NCBI GenBank assembly: GCA_024639455.1 | Contig: JAHEIH010000006.1 | Location: forward strand, 108,411 to 172,410 | Reading direction: 5' to 3' | Source of the DNA: Cellvibrionales bacterium | GTDB taxonomy: Bacteria > Pseudomonadota > Gammaproteobacteria > Pseudomonadales > JAHEIH01 | Length of the DNA stretch: 64,000 nt | Shown: positions 45,891 to 58,992 of the stretch, in pieces | How positions within the stretch are numbered: position 1 is the stretch's first letter | Layout: every line of letters begins with the position of its first letter | Position numbers and translations under genes: made by a program | Notes under the pieces: generated by a model | Seen by the model: the letters and a program-made list of their open reading frames with translations, nothing else | The model's database searches: none | What the model was told of the DNA's origin: nothing

Positions 45891-46998
45891 TTTATTGCGA
45901 ACCCCGTTGCACAGATTACACCAAGAGCTCGGGGCTCGTATGGTGCCCTTTGCCGGTTATGAAATGCCGGTTCAATATCCTCTCGGTGTGCTGAAAGAAC
46001 ACTTGCACACGCGCCACTCGGCGGGTTTGTTTGATGTCTCACACATGGGGCAATTGGTAATAGAGGGGCCAGGTGTCGAGCAGGCGCTTGAAGCGATCAT
46101 CCCGATCGATCTGGTCAATTTACCCTTGAATAAACAGAGCTATGGCCTGCTTTGCAACGCCGTGGGAGGTATTCTCGACGACTTAATCATTACCCGTTGG
46201 GGGCATGATCGTTTTTTTGTGGTGATTAACGCGGCTTGTACAGAGACTGATATTCCGCATATTGAAGCCCATTTGCCCGACAGTGTTACACTCAACTTCA
46301 TGCAGGGGCGCGGTTTGTTGGCCTTGCAGGGGCCTGAGGCGGTCGATGTATTGACGCGTATTGCGCCAGATTGTCGAGCGCTTAGCTTTATGAGCGGAGC
46401 CCATATCTCGGTTAACGGGGTAATGTGCTACGTGACTCGTTCAGGCTATACCGGCGAAGATGGCTTTGAGATTTCAATACCAGCTGATAGTGCCGAGGCA
46501 ATTGCGCGGGCTCTGATCTCTGATGAGCGGGTCGAGGCTATTGGTCTAGGGGCGCGAGACTCGCTTCGTTTGGAGTCTGGATTGTGTCTTTATGGTCACG
46601 ACCTAGATGCCACAATGACGCCTGTTGAAGCGGGCCTTTGGTGGAGTATTAGTAAAACCCGCCGCGATGACGGTGATCGCCCCGGCGGTTTTTTGGGTGC
46701 GGAAGCTATTTTTGCCCAACGTACGGCAGGTGTGGCGCGCCGTCGTGTGGGCTTGCAAGTTAATAGTAAAGCTCCGGTGAGAGAGGGTGTTGAGCTATTC
46801 GATGCGTCAGGCAGCAAGGTTGGCGAGGTAACCTCGGGTGGGTTTGGGCCGAGTGTAGGCGCACCCGTGGCAATGGGCTATGTGATAAGCGGGAGCGCTG
46901 AGCTTGGCAGTGAACTTTATGCACAGGTGCGCAACAAGCAGGTGCCGGTAACTGTGTGTAAAATGCCCTTCGTGGTACAGAACTACTACCGACGTTGA
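45883..46998 (+). CDS. gcvT: Glycine cleavage system aminomethyltransferase (T-protein)
   Basis: A 371-residue THF-dependent aminomethyltransferase. Seen: TPLHRLHQELGARMVPFAGYEMPVQYP, AGLFDVSHMGQ, the THF-binding YTGEDGFEI, LGARDSLRLESGLCLYGHDL, and TPVEAGLWWSI. The TTG at 45883, with AGGAG 7 nt before it, gives the standard N-terminus; it lies inside the end of the symporter gene. No gcvH or gcvP is in the window, so this gcvT is separated from its partners. It makes a useful contrast to the DmdA-like paralogue at 17708. Confidence 0.92.
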   Translation: MTDLLRTPLHRLHQELGARMVPFAGYEMPVQYPLGVLKEHLHTRHSAGLFDVSHMGQLVIEGPGVEQALEAIIPIDLVNLPLNKQSYGLLCNAVGGILDDLIITRWGHDRFFVVINAACTETDIPHIEAHLPDSVTLNFMQGRGLLALQGPEAVDVLTRIAPDCRALSFMSGAHISVNGVMCYVTRSGYTGEDGFEISIPADSAEAIARALISDERVEAIGLGARDSLRLESGLCLYGHDLDATMTPVEAGLWWSISKTRRDDGDRPGGFLGAEAIFAQRTAGVARRRVGLQVNSKAPVREGVELFDASGSKVGEVTSGGFGPSVGAPVAMGYVISGSAELGSELYAQVRNKQVPVTVCKMPFVVQNYYRR

Positions 46999-47004
46999 AA
47001 CGAA

Positions 47005-47031
47005 AAAAAGGCCAGTATTGCTGGCCTTTTT
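47005..47031. terminator. Bidirectional terminator between gcvT and gltA
   Basis: AAAAAGGCCAG, loop TATTG, CTGGCCTTTTT: an 11-bp perfect stem flanked by A and T tracts between two convergent genes. Confidence 0.92.
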
Positions 47032-47048
47032 CATATTTAAAGCGACGC

Positions 47049-48332
47049 TTAGCGCTTGTCGATATTGACGTAGTCGCGCTGAACTGGGCCGGTGTAAAGC
47101 TGGCGAGGGCGGCCGATTTTCAGCGGGCCTGCCATCATTTCGCACCAGTGGGCAATCCAGCCTGGGCAGCGGCCTAGAGCGAAAATTACGGTGAACATCG
47201 CCGTAGGAATGCCGATAGCTTGCAAGATCAGACCTGAGTAGAAGTCTACGTTGGGGTACAGTTTGCGATCGGCGAAGTAGCTGTCTTCGATAGCAATGCG
47301 CTCAAGACGTTTGGCAACGGCCAGCAGGGGCTCACCTTCTTTGCCCAATTCTTTCAGAACCTCATCCGCTGAAATTTTCATGACACGGGCGCGAGGATCA
47401 AAGTTTTTGTAAACACGGTGACCAAAGCCCATCAGACGAAACGGATCATCGCGATCTTTTGCGCGGTCGATGAATGTGTCGATATTGCTCACGTCACCGA
47501 TTTCATTCAGCATTTCCAGTACAGCTTCATTGGCGCCACCGTGTGAGGGACCCCACAGTGCGGTAACACCTGCCGCGATAGCGGCGAAGGGATTGGTGCC
47601 CGTTGAGCCTGACAAGCGAACGGTTGACGTCGATGCATTTTGCTCGTGGTCAGCGTGCAGGATGAAAATACGATCCATGGCTTTCGCCAGAGTAGGGTTA
47701 ACTTTAGCGTCAGGGCTACCGTCACCAAAGGTCATATTCAAAAAGTTTTCAGCGTAGTTCAGATCAGCACGTGGCGCGATGAAGTCTAAGCCCTTGCTAT
47801 AGCGGTAGCCCATGGCGGCAAGGGTAGGGGTCTTGGCGATCACTTGCATGGCCACTTTGCGACGGCTCACGGGATCATTGTTGTCAATGTCGCTGTGGTA
47901 GCGCGCCGCTAGAACGCCGAATGCCGATGTCAATATGGCCATCGGATGAGCGTCGCGGGGGAAGGCGGTATAGACATTAGCGAACTGGTCGTCAACGGCC
48001 ATCTCTGCATTAATTTCTGCTTCGAAAGCCGCCAGTTGTTCAGCGCTGGGCAGCTCGCCGTTCAATAATAAGTAGCACACTTCCATATGGCTAGATTGCT
48101 CAGCCAATTGGTCGATTGGGTAGCCGCCGTGCAGCAAGATGCCCTGGTCGCCATCGATATAGGTCAGCTTTGATTCACATGCCGCGGTTGAAACGAAACC
48201 GGGATCATAGGTGAAGCAGCCCTGTGAAGTGAGCTTGGCAACGTCAACAACGTCTGGGCCAAGGTTACCTGAGTGAATGGGCAGTTCAATGTTGTTGCCG
48301 TTCACCGTAAGGGTTGCACTGCGGTCAGTCAT
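47049..48332 (-). CDS. gltA: Citrate synthase (type II)
   Basis: A 427-residue hexameric-type citrate synthase. Seen: [23 protein letters not shown] at the N-domain, [16 protein letters not shown] with the first catalytic His, [17 protein letters not shown] with the second, and [15 protein letters not shown] with the catalytic Asp region. The ATG at 48332 has AGGAGC upstream; the frame is open to 48362. It is divergent from the sdh-suc operon, as in Pseudomonas. Confidence 0.95.
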   Translation of the reverse strand: MTDRSATLTVNGNNIELPIHSGNLGPDVVDVAKLTSQGCFTYDPGFVSTAACESKLTYIDGDQGILLHGGYPIDQLAEQSSHMEVCYLLLNGELPSAEQLAAFEAEINAEMAVDDQFANVYTAFPRDAHPMAILTSAFGVLAARYHSDIDNNDPVSRRKVAMQVIAKTPTLAAMGYRYSKGLDFIAPRADLNYAENFLNMTFGDGSPDAKVNPTLAKAMDRIFILHADHEQNASTSTVRLSGSTGTNPFAAIAAGVTALWGPSHGGANEAVLEMLNEIGDVSNIDTFIDRAKDRDDPFRLMGFGHRVYKNFDPRARVMKISADEVLKELGKEGEPLLAVAKRLERIAIEDSYFADRKLYPNVDFYSGLILQAIGIPTAMFTVIFALGRCPGWIAHWCEMMAGPLKIGRPRQLYTGPVQRDYVNIDKR

Positions 48333-48725
48333 AAAAGCTCCTATTACCTCGTTGCGTAACACCGGTGCATTGCCGGGCTACTTTGGATTGGTACAAAGAC
48401 ATGTTAGGTCCTTATACGCAGAAAAAGGATGGCAAGTATAAACTAAAACACTGGGTGGCTGACTAGTCGTGTTACCATTATTTGCTACAGTCGCATTTTG
48501 GATGTGCTACCTTTTGCCGATATCCCAAGGGTTAGTGGGCTTTTGCGGAAAATTAGATGTTACTAAAGTACACATTTTAATGTGACTGAATGGGTTTTTG
48601 CTTTGTGTTTTTGTGTCTCAGCCCATATAATTCGGCCGTTTTGCAAAAGGTGTATGCCTTTATGCATTCGTTGTTCACGTCCCGTAACGTCCATTTAATG
48701 GACACTGATATAAGTGTGTATAGCC
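48333..48725. promoter_or_regulatory. Divergent control region between gltA and sdhC
   Basis: About 390 bp without a gene. A -10-like TATACT on the minus strand (about 48436-48441) may serve gltA. A perfect short dyad GTCCAT-TTA-ATGGAC lies at 48689-48703, 23 bp before the sdhC start. No CRP, ArcA or Fur site was convincing by eye. Confidence 0.5.
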
Positions 48726-49100
48726 GTGACTGATAAAAGACCCGTAAACTTAGATTTGAATGCGTTTCATTTCCCCCTCCCCGCCATTGCTTCAATCTCG
48801 CACCGAGTGTCTGGTGTTGCCCTTGTCGTAGGTATTGGCATCCTTATTTACATGTTAGATCAATCCCTCGCTAGTGAAGCCAGCTTTAACGCGTTGAAAG
48901 AGTGTATGACGTCTTTCTGGGCCAAGCTCATCGTTTGGGGTGTGTTGTCTGCATTGATTTACCACTCTGTTGCCGGTGTTAAGCACTTGGTAATGGACGC
49001 CGGTTTCGGTGAGACCCTTGAAGGTGGTCAAATGGCAGCCAAAATCGTCTTTGCCGTGTCGGCAGTGTTGATCGTCCTTGGAGGTCTTTGGATATGGTAA
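48726..49100 (+). CDS. sdhC: Succinate dehydrogenase cytochrome b556 subunit
   Basis: 124 residues with three membrane helices. Seen: RPVNLDLNAFHFPLPAIASISHRVSG at the N-terminus with the quinone-site Ser/Arg, and LIYHSVAGVKHLVMD with the haem b His. The GTG at 48726 gives the family start; a GTG at 48714 is the alternative. No strong ribosome binding site is seen. First gene of sdhCDAB-sucAB-lpd-sucCD. Confidence 0.92.
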   Translation: MTDKRPVNLDLNAFHFPLPAIASISHRVSGVALVVGIGILIYMLDQSLASEASFNALKECMTSFWAKLIVWGVLSALIYHSVAGVKHLVMDAGFGETLEGGQMAAKIVFAVSAVLIVLGGLWIW

Positions 49101-49462
49101 CTTCAATTACTAGCTATGGCCGCAGTGGTACTGCGGACTGGTTGATGCAGCGTGTTAGCGCCGTCATCCTGTTGGCTTACTTTTTGTGTATTGGTGGCTT
49201 CCTTGTCACTACTCCTGACCTGAGCTTTGATGTTTGGTCTTCCTACTTTAATACACGCGCAATGCGTATTTTTAGTCTGTTGGCAATCATTTCTATTGCA
49301 GCGCATGCGTGGATCGGTATCTGGGGTGTGTCGACTGACTACCTGACTACCCGCATGGCTGGCGCCAATGGCGATACATTACGTTGGATCTTTCAAGCGG
49401 CTTGTGCCGTACTGATCTTCGTGTATTTTGTTTGGACTATTGAAATTCTCTGGGGCGTCTAA
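49094..49462 (+). CDS. sdhD: Succinate dehydrogenase hydrophobic membrane anchor subunit
   Basis: 122 residues with three hydrophobic helices. Seen: [16 protein letters not shown], typical of SdhD, and [16 protein letters not shown] with the haem-ligand His and quinone-site Asp-Tyr. The ATG at 49094 overlaps the sdhC end by 7 bp, with GGAGG upstream. Confidence 0.92.
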   Translation: MVTSITSYGRSGTADWLMQRVSAVILLAYFLCIGGFLVTTPDLSFDVWSSYFNTRAMRIFSLLAIISIAAHAWIGIWGVSTDYLTTRMAGANGDTLRWIFQAACAVLIFVYFVWTIEILWGV

Positions 49463-49464
49463 TT

Positions 49465-51237
49465 ATGGCAACTATCAGAACAATGACATTTGACGCGATC
49501 GTTGTCGGTGGCGGCGGTGCAGGCATGCGTGCATCGCTGCAGATGGCACAGTCTGGTTTCAAGACAGCGGTTGTGACTAAAGTATTCCCAACCCGTTCGC
49601 ACACAGTATCTGCCCAAGGCGGTATTACTTGTGCGATCGCATCTGCCGATCCCAATGACGATTGGCGCTGGCACATGTACGACACCGTAAAAGGTTCCGA
49701 CTACATCGGTGACCAAGACGCGATCGAGTATATGTGTAGCGTAGGCCCTGAAGCTATTTTTGAGCTTGAGCACATGGGTCTGCCATTCTCGCGTACCGAA
49801 GAAGGCCGTATTTATCAGCGTCCTTTCGGCGGTCAGTCAAAAAATTTCGGTGAAGGTGGTCAAGCGGCGCGCACTTGTGCAGCAGCCGACCGTACTGGTC
49901 ACGCTTTGTTGCACACCTTGTACCAAGCGAACCTGAAAAATGGCACCACGTTCCTCAACGAGTGGTATGCGGTAGATTTGGTTAAAAATGCCAAGGGCGC
50001 TGTGGTGGGTATCATTGCGCTGTGTATCGAAAACGGTGAAACCGTCTTCATTAAGTCAAAAGCGACCGTGCTTGCGACCGGTGGAGCAGGTCGTATTTAC
50101 GCCTCAACTACCAACGCGCACATTAACACTGGCGACGGTATAGGTATGGCTTTGCGTGCTGGCTTCCCTGTGCAAGATATCGAAATGTGGCAGTTCCACC
50201 CAACCGGTATTCACGGTGCTGGCACCCTGGTAACCGAAGGTTGCCGTGGAGAAGGTGGCTACTTGATCAATAAAGATGGTGAGCGCTTCATGGAGCGTTA
50301 CGCGCCAAATGCCAAAGATTTGGCAGGTCGTGACGTTGTGGCTCGTGCGATGACGCTGGAAATCCTGGCTGGTCGCGGCTGTGGCCCAGAGGGTGATCAC
50401 GTGATGCTGAAGTTGGATCACTTGGGTGAGGAAGTGTTGGAAAGCCGCTTGCCAGGAATTTGCGAACTGTCTCGTACTTTCGCACACGTCGATCCAGTAA
50501 AAGCGCCGATTCCTGTGGTTCCCACCTGTCACTACATGATGGGTGGCGTGCCCACCAATGTTAACGGTCAGGCGTTGACCTTTGATGTCGATGGCAATGA
50601 TGTCGTTGTCGACGGTTTGTATGCCTGTGGCGAAGTGGCTTGTGTATCTGTTCATGGCGCTAACCGCTTGGGCGGTAACTCTTTACTCGACCTTGTTGTT
50701 TTTGGTCGTGCAGCGGGTATTTACATCGAAAAAGCGCTGCGTGAAGGCATCGAGTTAGATGAGGCATCACAGAGCGATATCGAAGCGGCCATGGCGCGCT
50801 TGAACAAAGTTAACGCTAGCAATGATGGTGAGTCGGTCGCGGCACTGCGCAAAGAACTGCAAACCATTATGCAAAACTACTTCAGCGTATTCCGTAATGG
50901 CGAATACATGAAAAAGGGTGTAGAGCAACTGGCGCAATTGCGCGATCGTATATATAACGTGAAGCTGGAAGACAAGAGCGATGCCTTCAATACTGCCCGT
51001 ATTGAAGCACTTGAATTGGCCAACTTGTTCGAAGTGGCGGAAGCAACGGCGATTACCGCAGAAGCCCGCGACGAAAGCCGCGGTGCACACGCGCGTGAGG
51101 ATTTCACTGAGCGCGATGACGAAAACTGGTTGTGTCACTCCGTTTACTCGCCTGTCGACAAGTCTGTTGGTAAGCGCGCAGTAAACTTTGCGCCCAAAAC
51201 CATGGACGCCTTCCAGCCCAAAGTACGCACCTACTAA
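49465..51237 (+). CDS. sdhA: Succinate dehydrogenase flavoprotein subunit
   Basis: A 590-residue flavoprotein that oxidises succinate to fumarate. Seen: the FAD-binding [16 protein letters not shown], His46 in [11 protein letters not shown] for covalent [32 protein letters not shown], and [19 protein letters not shown]. It starts 2 bp after sdhD. Length is normal. Confidence 0.96.
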   Translation: MATIRTMTFDAIVVGGGGAGMRASLQMAQSGFKTAVVTKVFPTRSHTVSAQGGITCAIASADPNDDWRWHMYDTVKGSDYIGDQDAIEYMCSVGPEAIFELEHMGLPFSRTEEGRIYQRPFGGQSKNFGEGGQAARTCAAADRTGHALLHTLYQANLKNGTTFLNEWYAVDLVKNAKGAVVGIIALCIENGETVFIKSKATVLATGGAGRIYASTTNAHINTGDGIGMALRAGFPVQDIEMWQFHPTGIHGAGTLVTEGCRGEGGYLINKDGERFMERYAPNAKDLAGRDVVARAMTLEILAGRGCGPEGDHVMLKLDHLGEEVLESRLPGICELSRTFAHVDPVKAPIPVVPTCHYMMGGVPTNVNGQALTFDVDGNDVVVDGLYACGEVACVSVHGANRLGGNSLLDLVVFGRAAGIYIEKALREGIELDEASQSDIEAAMARLNKVNASNDGESVAALRKELQTIMQNYFSVFRNGEYMKKGVEQLAQLRDRIYNVKLEDKSDAFNTARIEALELANLFEVAEATAITAEARDESRGAHAREDFTERDDENWLCHSVYSPVDKSVGKRAVNFAPKTMDAFQPKVRTY

Positions 51238-51253
51238 AGAGGATGTGAGATAG

Positions 51254-51958
51254 ATGTTGAACGTAAGTATTTATCGCTACAACCCAGCGACTGACAAAGC
51301 GCCCTACATGCAAGACATCCAGGTAGATACTGGTGGTCGTGACATGATGGTGTTGGATTTGCTGGAAATGGTTAAAACCAATGACACCACCATGTCTTAC
51401 CGCCGCTCATGCCGTGAAGGCGTGTGCGGTTCAGACGGTGTCAATATGAACGGCAAAAATGGCTTAGCCTGCATCACGCCGCTGTCTGAAGTGGTTAAAA
51501 ACAACAAGCTGGTGTTGCGCCCGTTGCCAGGCCTGCCCGTGATTCGCGACTTGGTTGTCGACATGGGTCAGTTCTACAAGCAATACGAAAAGGTCAAGCC
51601 TTTCTTGTTGAACGATACCCCCGCGCCCGCCATCGAGCGTCTTCAATCGCCTGAAGATCGCGCCAAGCTGGATGGTCTGTACGAGTGTATTTTGTGTGCA
51701 TGCTGCTCGACAGCTTGTCCTTCGTTTTGGTGGAACCCTGATCGCTTTATTGGTCCATCGGGTTTGTTGCAGGCCTATCGCTTCTTAGCAGATAGCCGCG
51801 ACGAAGCTACCGAACAGCGCCTGGCTGATTTGGATGACCCCTTCAGTGTTTTCCGCTGCCACGGTATCCAAAACTGTGTTTCAGTTTGTCCCAAAGGTTT
51901 GAATCCTACCAAGGCAATTGGTCACATTAGAAATATGTTGTTGGGAAGAGCGACCTAA
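51254..51958 (+). CDS. sdhB: Succinate dehydrogenase iron-sulfur subunit
   Basis: 234 residues carrying the three clusters: CREGVCGSDGVNMNGKNGLAC for [2Fe-2S], CILCACCSTACP for [4Fe-4S], and CHGIQNCVSVCPKGLNP for [3Fe-4S]. It passes electrons from SdhA to ubiquinone. A stem-loop follows before sucA. Confidence 0.96.
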   Translation: MLNVSIYRYNPATDKAPYMQDIQVDTGGRDMMVLDLLEMVKTNDTTMSYRRSCREGVCGSDGVNMNGKNGLACITPLSEVVKNNKLVLRPLPGLPVIRDLVVDMGQFYKQYEKVKPFLLNDTPAPAIERLQSPEDRAKLDGLYECILCACCSTACPSFWWNPDRFIGPSGLLQAYRFLADSRDEATEQRLADLDDPFSVFRCHGIQNCVSVCPKGLNPTKAIGHIRNMLLGRAT

Positions 51959-52004
51959 TCGCTTAACAGCAGTTAAAAATTGCTTTAGAATCCCGCATCT
52001 AACT

Positions 52005-52029
52005 TGGGTCGCTCTCGGGCGACCCATTT
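52005..52029 (+). terminator. Stem-loop between sdhB and sucA
   Basis: TGGGTCGC, loop TCTCGG, GCGACCCA, TTT. The short T run suggests partial termination or an mRNA processing/stability element inside the operon. Confidence 0.55.
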
Positions 52030-52126
52030 ACTAATAGCAATTCCTAAATTGTGGTGTTGCGATAATGTTGGCGGCGATCCCGTTGACGTGATTTTAGTAC
52101 TGACCGTAAAGGTCTGAGGAACCCAA

Positions 52127-54970
52127 ATGCAAGAGGGCATGATGGAGCTTTTTTTTAAGAGCTCGCACATCTCAGGCGGCAACGCCGCTTACGTCGAAGA
52201 TTTATACGAACAATTCCTCGTTGACGCTAATTCTGTCCCTGAAGAATGGCGCAACTACTTCGAACAACTCCCCGTTGTACAAGATGCTCTTCCTGTACAA
52301 GACATACCTCACTCAACAATTCGCCAACAATTTGAACTTCTCGCTAAACAGCGTTTGCGTCCAGTTGCCGCGTCTATTGAGTCGCATCACGCCACGGAGT
52401 ACGAGCGTAAACAAGTACGCGTATTGCAGTTGATTAGCGCCTATCGCCAGCGCGGCCACCAAAAAGCCAATCTCGATCCTCTCGGTCTCTGGCAGCGTCA
52501 AGTCCCCGCCGATTTGGAGCTGAGCTTCCACCAGTTGACTCAAGCCGATTATGACACGCTGTTCCAAACTGGCGTGTTCTACATAGGAAAGGAGGAGGCG
52601 ACCTTTAAAGAAATTCACGAAGCGCTGGAAAAGACCTATTGTCAATCAGTCGGTGCTGAGTTCATGCACATGGTGTCGACCGAAGAGCGCACCTGGCTCC
52701 AACAGCGTATGGATAGTGTTCGTTCTGCGCCAGATTATTCAAAAGAAGCCAAGTTACACCTACTGGAGCGTTTGACGGCTGCAGAGGGTTTGGAAAAATA
52801 TCTAGGTTCTAAATACCCCGGCACCAAACGCTTTGGCCTTGAAGGTGGCGAGAGCTTAATCCCCATGATGGATGCGCTGATTCAGCGCGCCGGTTCTTAC
52901 GGCACCAAGGAGCTTGTCATCGGTATGGCACACCGTGGTCGTTTGAATGTGCTGGTAAACATCCTAGGTAAAAACCCCTCGACGCTGTTCGATGAGTTCG
53001 AAGGCAAGGTCGAATACAAGGGCTCAGCTGACGTTAAATACCACCAAGGTTTCTCATCTAACGTGATGACCGAAGGCGGTGAGATGCACTTGGCGATGGC
53101 GTTTAACCCTTCCCACTTGGAAATTGTTTCACCCGTTGTTGAGGGCTCTGTAAGGGCTCGTCAAGACCGCCGCGATGATAAAGATGGCAGTTTAGTGGTT
53201 CCTGTCTGTATCCACGGTGACGCAGCGTTTGCCGGTCAAGGCGTCGTTATGGAAACCTTCCAGATGTCACAGACCCGCGCCTATGGCACCGGTGGTACTG
53301 TTCACATCGTCATTAACAACCAGGTAGGCTTTACTACCAGCAAGCAAGAAGACGCGCGCTCTACCGAGTACTGCACAGACATTGCCAAGATGGTTCAGGC
53401 GCCAATTTTCCACGTCAATGGCGACGATCCAGAAGCGGTGCTGTTTGTGACCAATTTGGCGGTCGACTTCCGTCAAACCTTCAAGAAAGACGTGGTGATC
53501 GATTTGATCTGCTATCGTCGCCGCGGCCATAACGAAGCTGATGAGCCGTCAGGCACTCAGCCGTTGATGTACCAAAAAATTAAGGTGCAAAAAACTACCC
53601 GTGACCTGTACGCTGAAAAATTGATTGCGCAGAATGTTTTGAGCAAAGCTGATGATCAAGACTTTGTTAACGAGTACCGTGATGCGCTCGATACCGGTAA
53701 GCATGTAGCTAAGAGTCTGGTGTCTGAGCCGAACACTGAGTTGTTTGTTGACTGGACGCCTTATCTTGGTCACGAATACTGGGCTTCAGAAGTCGATACA
53801 TCAATGCCTGTGCCCAAGTTGCAGGAATTGGGTAATAAATTGTTGCAGATCCCCGAGGGCTTCTCGGTGCAGCGTCAGGTGCAGAAAGTGTACCAAGATC
53901 GCGCCCTGATGGCGGCGGGTGGCGAGCCGATTAATTGGGGCTTTGCCGAATTGTTGGCGTACGCCTCGTTGTTGGATGCCGGTCAACCTATTCGTTTGAC
54001 CGGTCAAGATGTGGGCCGAGGTACGTTCTCGCACCGTCACGCCGCGTTACACAGTCAGAACGATGCCGACACGTATGTGCCACTGCAGAATTTATCTGAC
54101 GATCAACCTAGCTTTACTATCCACGACTCCTTCCTATCGGAAGAGGCGGTCTTGGCCTTTGAATACGGTTACGCCACCACGACCCCAAGTGCACTTGTCA
54201 TTTGGGAGGCGCAGTTTGGTGACTTTGCCAACGGTGCGCAGGTGGTTATCGACCAATTCATTACTAGCGGTGAGCACAAGTGGTCGCGAGTTTGTGGTTT
54301 GACCATGTTGTTGCCACACGGTTACGAAGGTCAAGGCCCGGAGCACTCCTCGGCTCGTCTTGAGCGCTTCTTGCAGCTGTGCGCTGAGCACAACATCCAA
54401 GTAGTGGTGCCGTCTACGCCTGCGCAGGTATACCACATGCTGCGTCGCCAGGCGCTGCGCATGATCCGCAAGCCCTTAGTGGTGATGTCGCCCAAGAGTT
54501 TGCTACGTCATAAAGAAGTGACGTCAACCTTGGACGAGTTGGCCAATGGTCGTTTCGAGTGTGTGTTGGCTGAAACTGACAATCACGACCCTGCCAAGGT
54601 GACCCGCATGGTCATTTGCAGCGGCAAACTTTACTACGAGTTACGCGCGGCACGCCGTGAAAACAACATGGAACACGTGGCGATTATCCGTCTGGAGCAG
54701 TTGTATCCCTTCCCAGAAGAGGATATGGCACGCGTTCTGGCCCCATACACCAATCTCAAAGAGATCGTATGGTCACAGGAAGAACCACAAAATCAAGGTG
54801 CTTGGTACTCTAGCCAACACCACATGCGCAATGTGATCCACAAGCACGGTTCGAATCTGTACCTTGATTACGCCGGTCGTGCCGCTTCGGCATCGCCCGC
54901 CGCAGGATACATGGCATTACACGTAAAAGAACAAGAGCACGTTGTTAATAGCGCGCTTGGCTTAGCATAA
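52127..54970 (+). CDS. sucA: 2-oxoglutarate dehydrogenase E1 component
   Basis: A 947-residue thiamine-diphosphate enzyme that decarboxylates 2-oxoglutarate and succinylates the lipoyl group of SucB. Seen: the N-terminal [18 protein letters not shown] helix for E2/E3 binding, [31 protein letters not shown], the ThDP motif region [20 protein letters not shown], and [14 protein letters not shown] in the pyrimidine domain. GAGGA lies before the ATG at 52127. Confidence 0.96.
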   Translation: MQEGMMELFFKSSHISGGNAAYVEDLYEQFLVDANSVPEEWRNYFEQLPVVQDALPVQDIPHSTIRQQFELLAKQRLRPVAASIESHHATEYERKQVRVLQLISAYRQRGHQKANLDPLGLWQRQVPADLELSFHQLTQADYDTLFQTGVFYIGKEEATFKEIHEALEKTYCQSVGAEFMHMVSTEERTWLQQRMDSVRSAPDYSKEAKLHLLERLTAAEGLEKYLGSKYPGTKRFGLEGGESLIPMMDALIQRAGSYGTKELVIGMAHRGRLNVLVNILGKNPSTLFDEFEGKVEYKGSADVKYHQGFSSNVMTEGGEMHLAMAFNPSHLEIVSPVVEGSVRARQDRRDDKDGSLVVPVCIHGDAAFAGQGVVMETFQMSQTRAYGTGGTVHIVINNQVGFTTSKQEDARSTEYCTDIAKMVQAPIFHVNGDDPEAVLFVTNLAVDFRQTFKKDVVIDLICYRRRGHNEADEPSGTQPLMYQKIKVQKTTRDLYAEKLIAQNVLSKADDQDFVNEYRDALDTGKHVAKSLVSEPNTELFVDWTPYLGHEYWASEVDTSMPVPKLQELGNKLLQIPEGFSVQRQVQKVYQDRALMAAGGEPINWGFAELLAYASLLDAGQPIRLTGQDVGRGTFSHRHAALHSQNDADTYVPLQNLSDDQPSFTIHDSFLSEEAVLAFEYGYATTTPSALVIWEAQFGDFANGAQVVIDQFITSGEHKWSRVCGLTMLLPHGYEGQGPEHSSARLERFLQLCAEHNIQVVVPSTPAQVYHMLRRQALRMIRKPLVVMSPKSLLRHKEVTSTLDELANGRFECVLAETDNHDPAKVTRMVICSGKLYYELRAARRENNMEHVAIIRLEQLYPFPEEDMARVLAPYTNLKEIVWSQEEPQNQGAWYSSQHHMRNVIHKHGSNLYLDYAGRAASASPAAGYMALHVKEQEHVVNSALGLA

Positions 54971-54999
54971 GTTACATCGCAACAAGGAAACTCAACGAC

Positions 55000-56196
55000 A
55001 TGGCGATTGAAATTAAAGCTCCTCAGTTCCCCGAGTCTGTAGCGGACGGCACCGTTGCTACATGGTACAAAAAAGTTGGCGAATCAGTGTCGCGTGACGA
55101 ACTGATTGTCGATATCGAAACCGATAAAGTGGTTCTCGAGATCGTAGCTCCCGAAGACGGTGTTATTAGCGAAATTATCAAAGGCGAAGGCGATACTGTT
55201 CTTAGCGAAGAACTGATTGCCTTCTTTGAAGCGGGTGCTGCCGGTTCTGCGGCGTCTGCCCCAGCTGCCGAAGAAGCTGCCCCTGTAGCCGAAGCTTCTG
55301 GTGACGTTAAAGCTAGCCCAGCGGCGCGTCAGATGATTGAAGAGAAAGGGCTCGATGCGAGCAAAATCGCGGCAAGTGGCAAAGGTGGCGTCATTACTAA
55401 AGAAGACGTGGTAGCCGCCGTTAGCAACGCCCCCGCCGCAGCGCCCAAGGCGGCACCTGCAGCCCCCGTCGCTCCGGCAATTCCCGCAGGTGAGCGCGTT
55501 GAGAAACGCGTCCAGATGACCCGTATGCGCGCACGTATCGCTGAGCGCCTGCTAGATGCCAAGCAAAGTACAGCGATGTTGACGACGTTTAACGAAGTTA
55601 ATATGAAACCGGTCATGGATTTGCGTAACCAGTATAAAGATCTGTTTGAAAAGACCCACAACGGTACTCGTCTGGGCTTTATGGGCTTCTTCGTAAAAGC
55701 CGCCACTGAAGCGCTCAAACGTTTCCCCGCGGTTAATGCCTCGATCGATGGTAACGACATCGTTTACCACGGCTACCAGGATATCGGTATTGCCGTTTCT
55801 ACCGAGAAAGGCCTGGTGGTACCCATTTTGCGCGACACCGACAACATGGGTCTGGCTGACATCGAGAATAAAGTGCGTGAATACGGTTTGAAAGGCCGTG
55901 ATGGTAAATTGACCATTGAGGAAATGCAGGGCGGTACTTTCACCATCACCAACGGCGGTGTGTTCGGTTCACTGATGTCTACTCCCATTTTGAATCCACC
56001 CCAGTCTGCTATTCTTGGTATGCACAAGATTCAAGAGCGTCCCATGGCGGTAAACGGCAAGGTAGAAATATTACCCATGATGTATTTGGCGCTGTCATAC
56101 GATCACCGCTTGATCGACGGTAAAGACTCGGTGCAGTTCTTGGTAACCATCAAAGAATTGCTAGAAGATCCAGCGCGTATCCTGTTGGACGTGTAA
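55000..56196 (+). CDS. sucB: Dihydrolipoamide succinyltransferase (E2)
   Basis: A 398-residue E2 core protein. An N-terminal lipoyl domain carries Lys43 ([10 protein letters not shown]); an Ala/Pro linker (80-100) leads to the peripheral subunit-binding domain ([16 protein letters not shown]); a second linker leads to the catalytic domain with SYDHRLIDG holding the His/Asp pair. It starts 29 bp after sucA. Confidence 0.96.
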   Translation: MAIEIKAPQFPESVADGTVATWYKKVGESVSRDELIVDIETDKVVLEIVAPEDGVISEIIKGEGDTVLSEELIAFFEAGAAGSAASAPAAEEAAPVAEASGDVKASPAARQMIEEKGLDASKIAASGKGGVITKEDVVAAVSNAPAAAPKAAPAAPVAPAIPAGERVEKRVQMTRMRARIAERLLDAKQSTAMLTTFNEVNMKPVMDLRNQYKDLFEKTHNGTRLGFMGFFVKAATEALKRFPAVNASIDGNDIVYHGYQDIGIAVSTEKGLVVPILRDTDNMGLADIENKVREYGLKGRDGKLTIEEMQGGTFTITNGGVFGSLMSTPILNPPQSAILGMHKIQERPMAVNGKVEILPMMYLALSYDHRLIDGKDSVQFLVTIKELLEDPARILLDV

Positions 56197-56204
56197 TTAT
56201 ATAG

Positions 56205-56226
56205 AACCCGCTACGGCGGGTTTCTT
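56205..56226 (+). terminator. Stem-loop between sucB and lpd
   Basis: AACCCGC, loop TACG, GCGGGTT, then TCTTC. A stable 7-bp stem with a weak U tract, likely a partial terminator. Confidence 0.6.
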
Positions 56227-56232
56227 CGTTAG

Positions 56233-57699
<1,467 letters not shown>

Positions 57700-57744
57700 T
57701 GAGTAGATTTTCGATTCGATAACAAGATAAAACAGTCGATTGGG

Positions 57745-57768
57745 GGCCCCGCGACAGCGGGGCCGTTT
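57745..57768 (+). terminator. Stem-loop between lpd and sucC
   Basis: GGCCCCGC, loop GACA, GCGGGGCC, GTTT: an 8-bp GC-rich stem with a short T run. Confidence 0.65.
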
Positions 57769-57811
57769 AATGATAATCGCCACAAAATGGCGAACATAAT
57801 GGTAGGAAATT

Positions 57812-58975
57812 ATGAACCTTCATGAGTATCAGGGCAAACAACTGTTTGCTGAATACGGCTTGCCCGTTTCGGTCGGTTTCGCTTGCGACACACCCGAAGA
57901 AGCCGCACAAGCAGCCGATCGCATCGGCGGTGACAAGTGGGTAGTAAAAGCACAAGTACACGCAGGTGGTCGCGGTAAAGCTGGCGGCGTGAAACTGGTA
58001 GACAGCAAAGACGAGATCCGCGCGTTTGCACAGCAGTGGTTGGGCAAAAACCTGGTAACCTACCAAACGGATGAAAACGGCCAGCCTGTAAGCAAAATTC
58101 TAGTTGAATCGTGCACCGACATCGCTGAGGAATTGTACCTCGGTGCTGTTGTAGATCGCTCAACTCGCCGTGTTGTTTTCATGGCTTCTACCGAAGGTGG
58201 TGTTGAGATTGAGAAAGTGGCTGAAGAAGCCCCTGAGAAAATTCTCAAAGCAACGATCGACCCTCTGACTGGCCCGATGCCTTTCCAAGGCCGTGAGCTG
58301 GCTTTCAAACTGGGTCTGAAAGGTCCCCAAGTTAACCAGTTCGTGAAAATTTTCATGGGCTTGGCGCAGATGTTCGAAGACAAAGATTTGGCGCTGATCG
58401 AAATTAACCCATTGGTGATCACCGATGAAGGTAACCTGCACTGCTTGGACGCTAAAATTGGCGTCGACGGCAACGCTTTGTACCGTCAAGCGCAATTGCG
58501 TGAAATGAATGACCCCAGCCAAGAAGATCCTCGCGAAGCACACGCGGCGCAGTGGGAACTTAACTACGTAGCGCTGGATGGCACTATCGGCTGTATGGTT
58601 AACGGCGCAGGCTTGGCTATGGGCACCATGGATATCGTGGCTCTGCACGGTGGTTTCCCAGCTAACTTCCTCGACGTAGGCGGCGGTGCAACCAAAGAGC
58701 GTGTTACTGAAGCCTTCAAGATCATTCTGTCTGACAGCAATGTAAAAGCCGTTTTGGTTAACATCTTCGGTGGTATCGTACGCTGTGACCTGATTGCAGA
58801 AGGCATCATCGGCGCGGTGAAAGAAGTAGGCGTAACAGTACCAGTGGTTGTGCGTTTGGAAGGTAACAACGCCGACTTGGGTGCCAAGGTTCTGGCTGAT
58901 TCAGGCCTCGACATCATCGCAGCTACCAGCTTGACCGATGCGGCTCAGCAAGCTGTTAAAGCAGCTAACGCATAA
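57812..58975 (+). CDS. sucC: Succinyl-CoA synthetase beta subunit (ADP-forming)
   Basis: A 387-residue ATP-grasp subunit. Seen: [35 protein letters not shown] with the nucleotide-binding loop, [15 protein letters not shown] with Mg-binding residues, and [16 protein letters not shown] at the CoA-ligase-like C-domain. It makes ATP from succinyl-CoA with SucD, encoded 17 bp downstream. Confidence 0.96.
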   Translation: MNLHEYQGKQLFAEYGLPVSVGFACDTPEEAAQAADRIGGDKWVVKAQVHAGGRGKAGGVKLVDSKDEIRAFAQQWLGKNLVTYQTDENGQPVSKILVESCTDIAEELYLGAVVDRSTRRVVFMASTEGGVEIEKVAEEAPEKILKATIDPLTGPMPFQGRELAFKLGLKGPQVNQFVKIFMGLAQMFEDKDLALIEINPLVITDEGNLHCLDAKIGVDGNALYRQAQLREMNDPSQEDPREAHAAQWELNYVALDGTIGCMVNGAGLAMGTMDIVALHGGFPANFLDVGGGATKERVTEAFKIILSDSNVKAVLVNIFGGIVRCDLIAEGIIGAVKEVGVTVPVVVRLEGNNADLGAKVLADSGLDIIAATSLTDAAQQAVKAANA

Positions 58976-58992
58976 GTAGGGGACACACAGTA

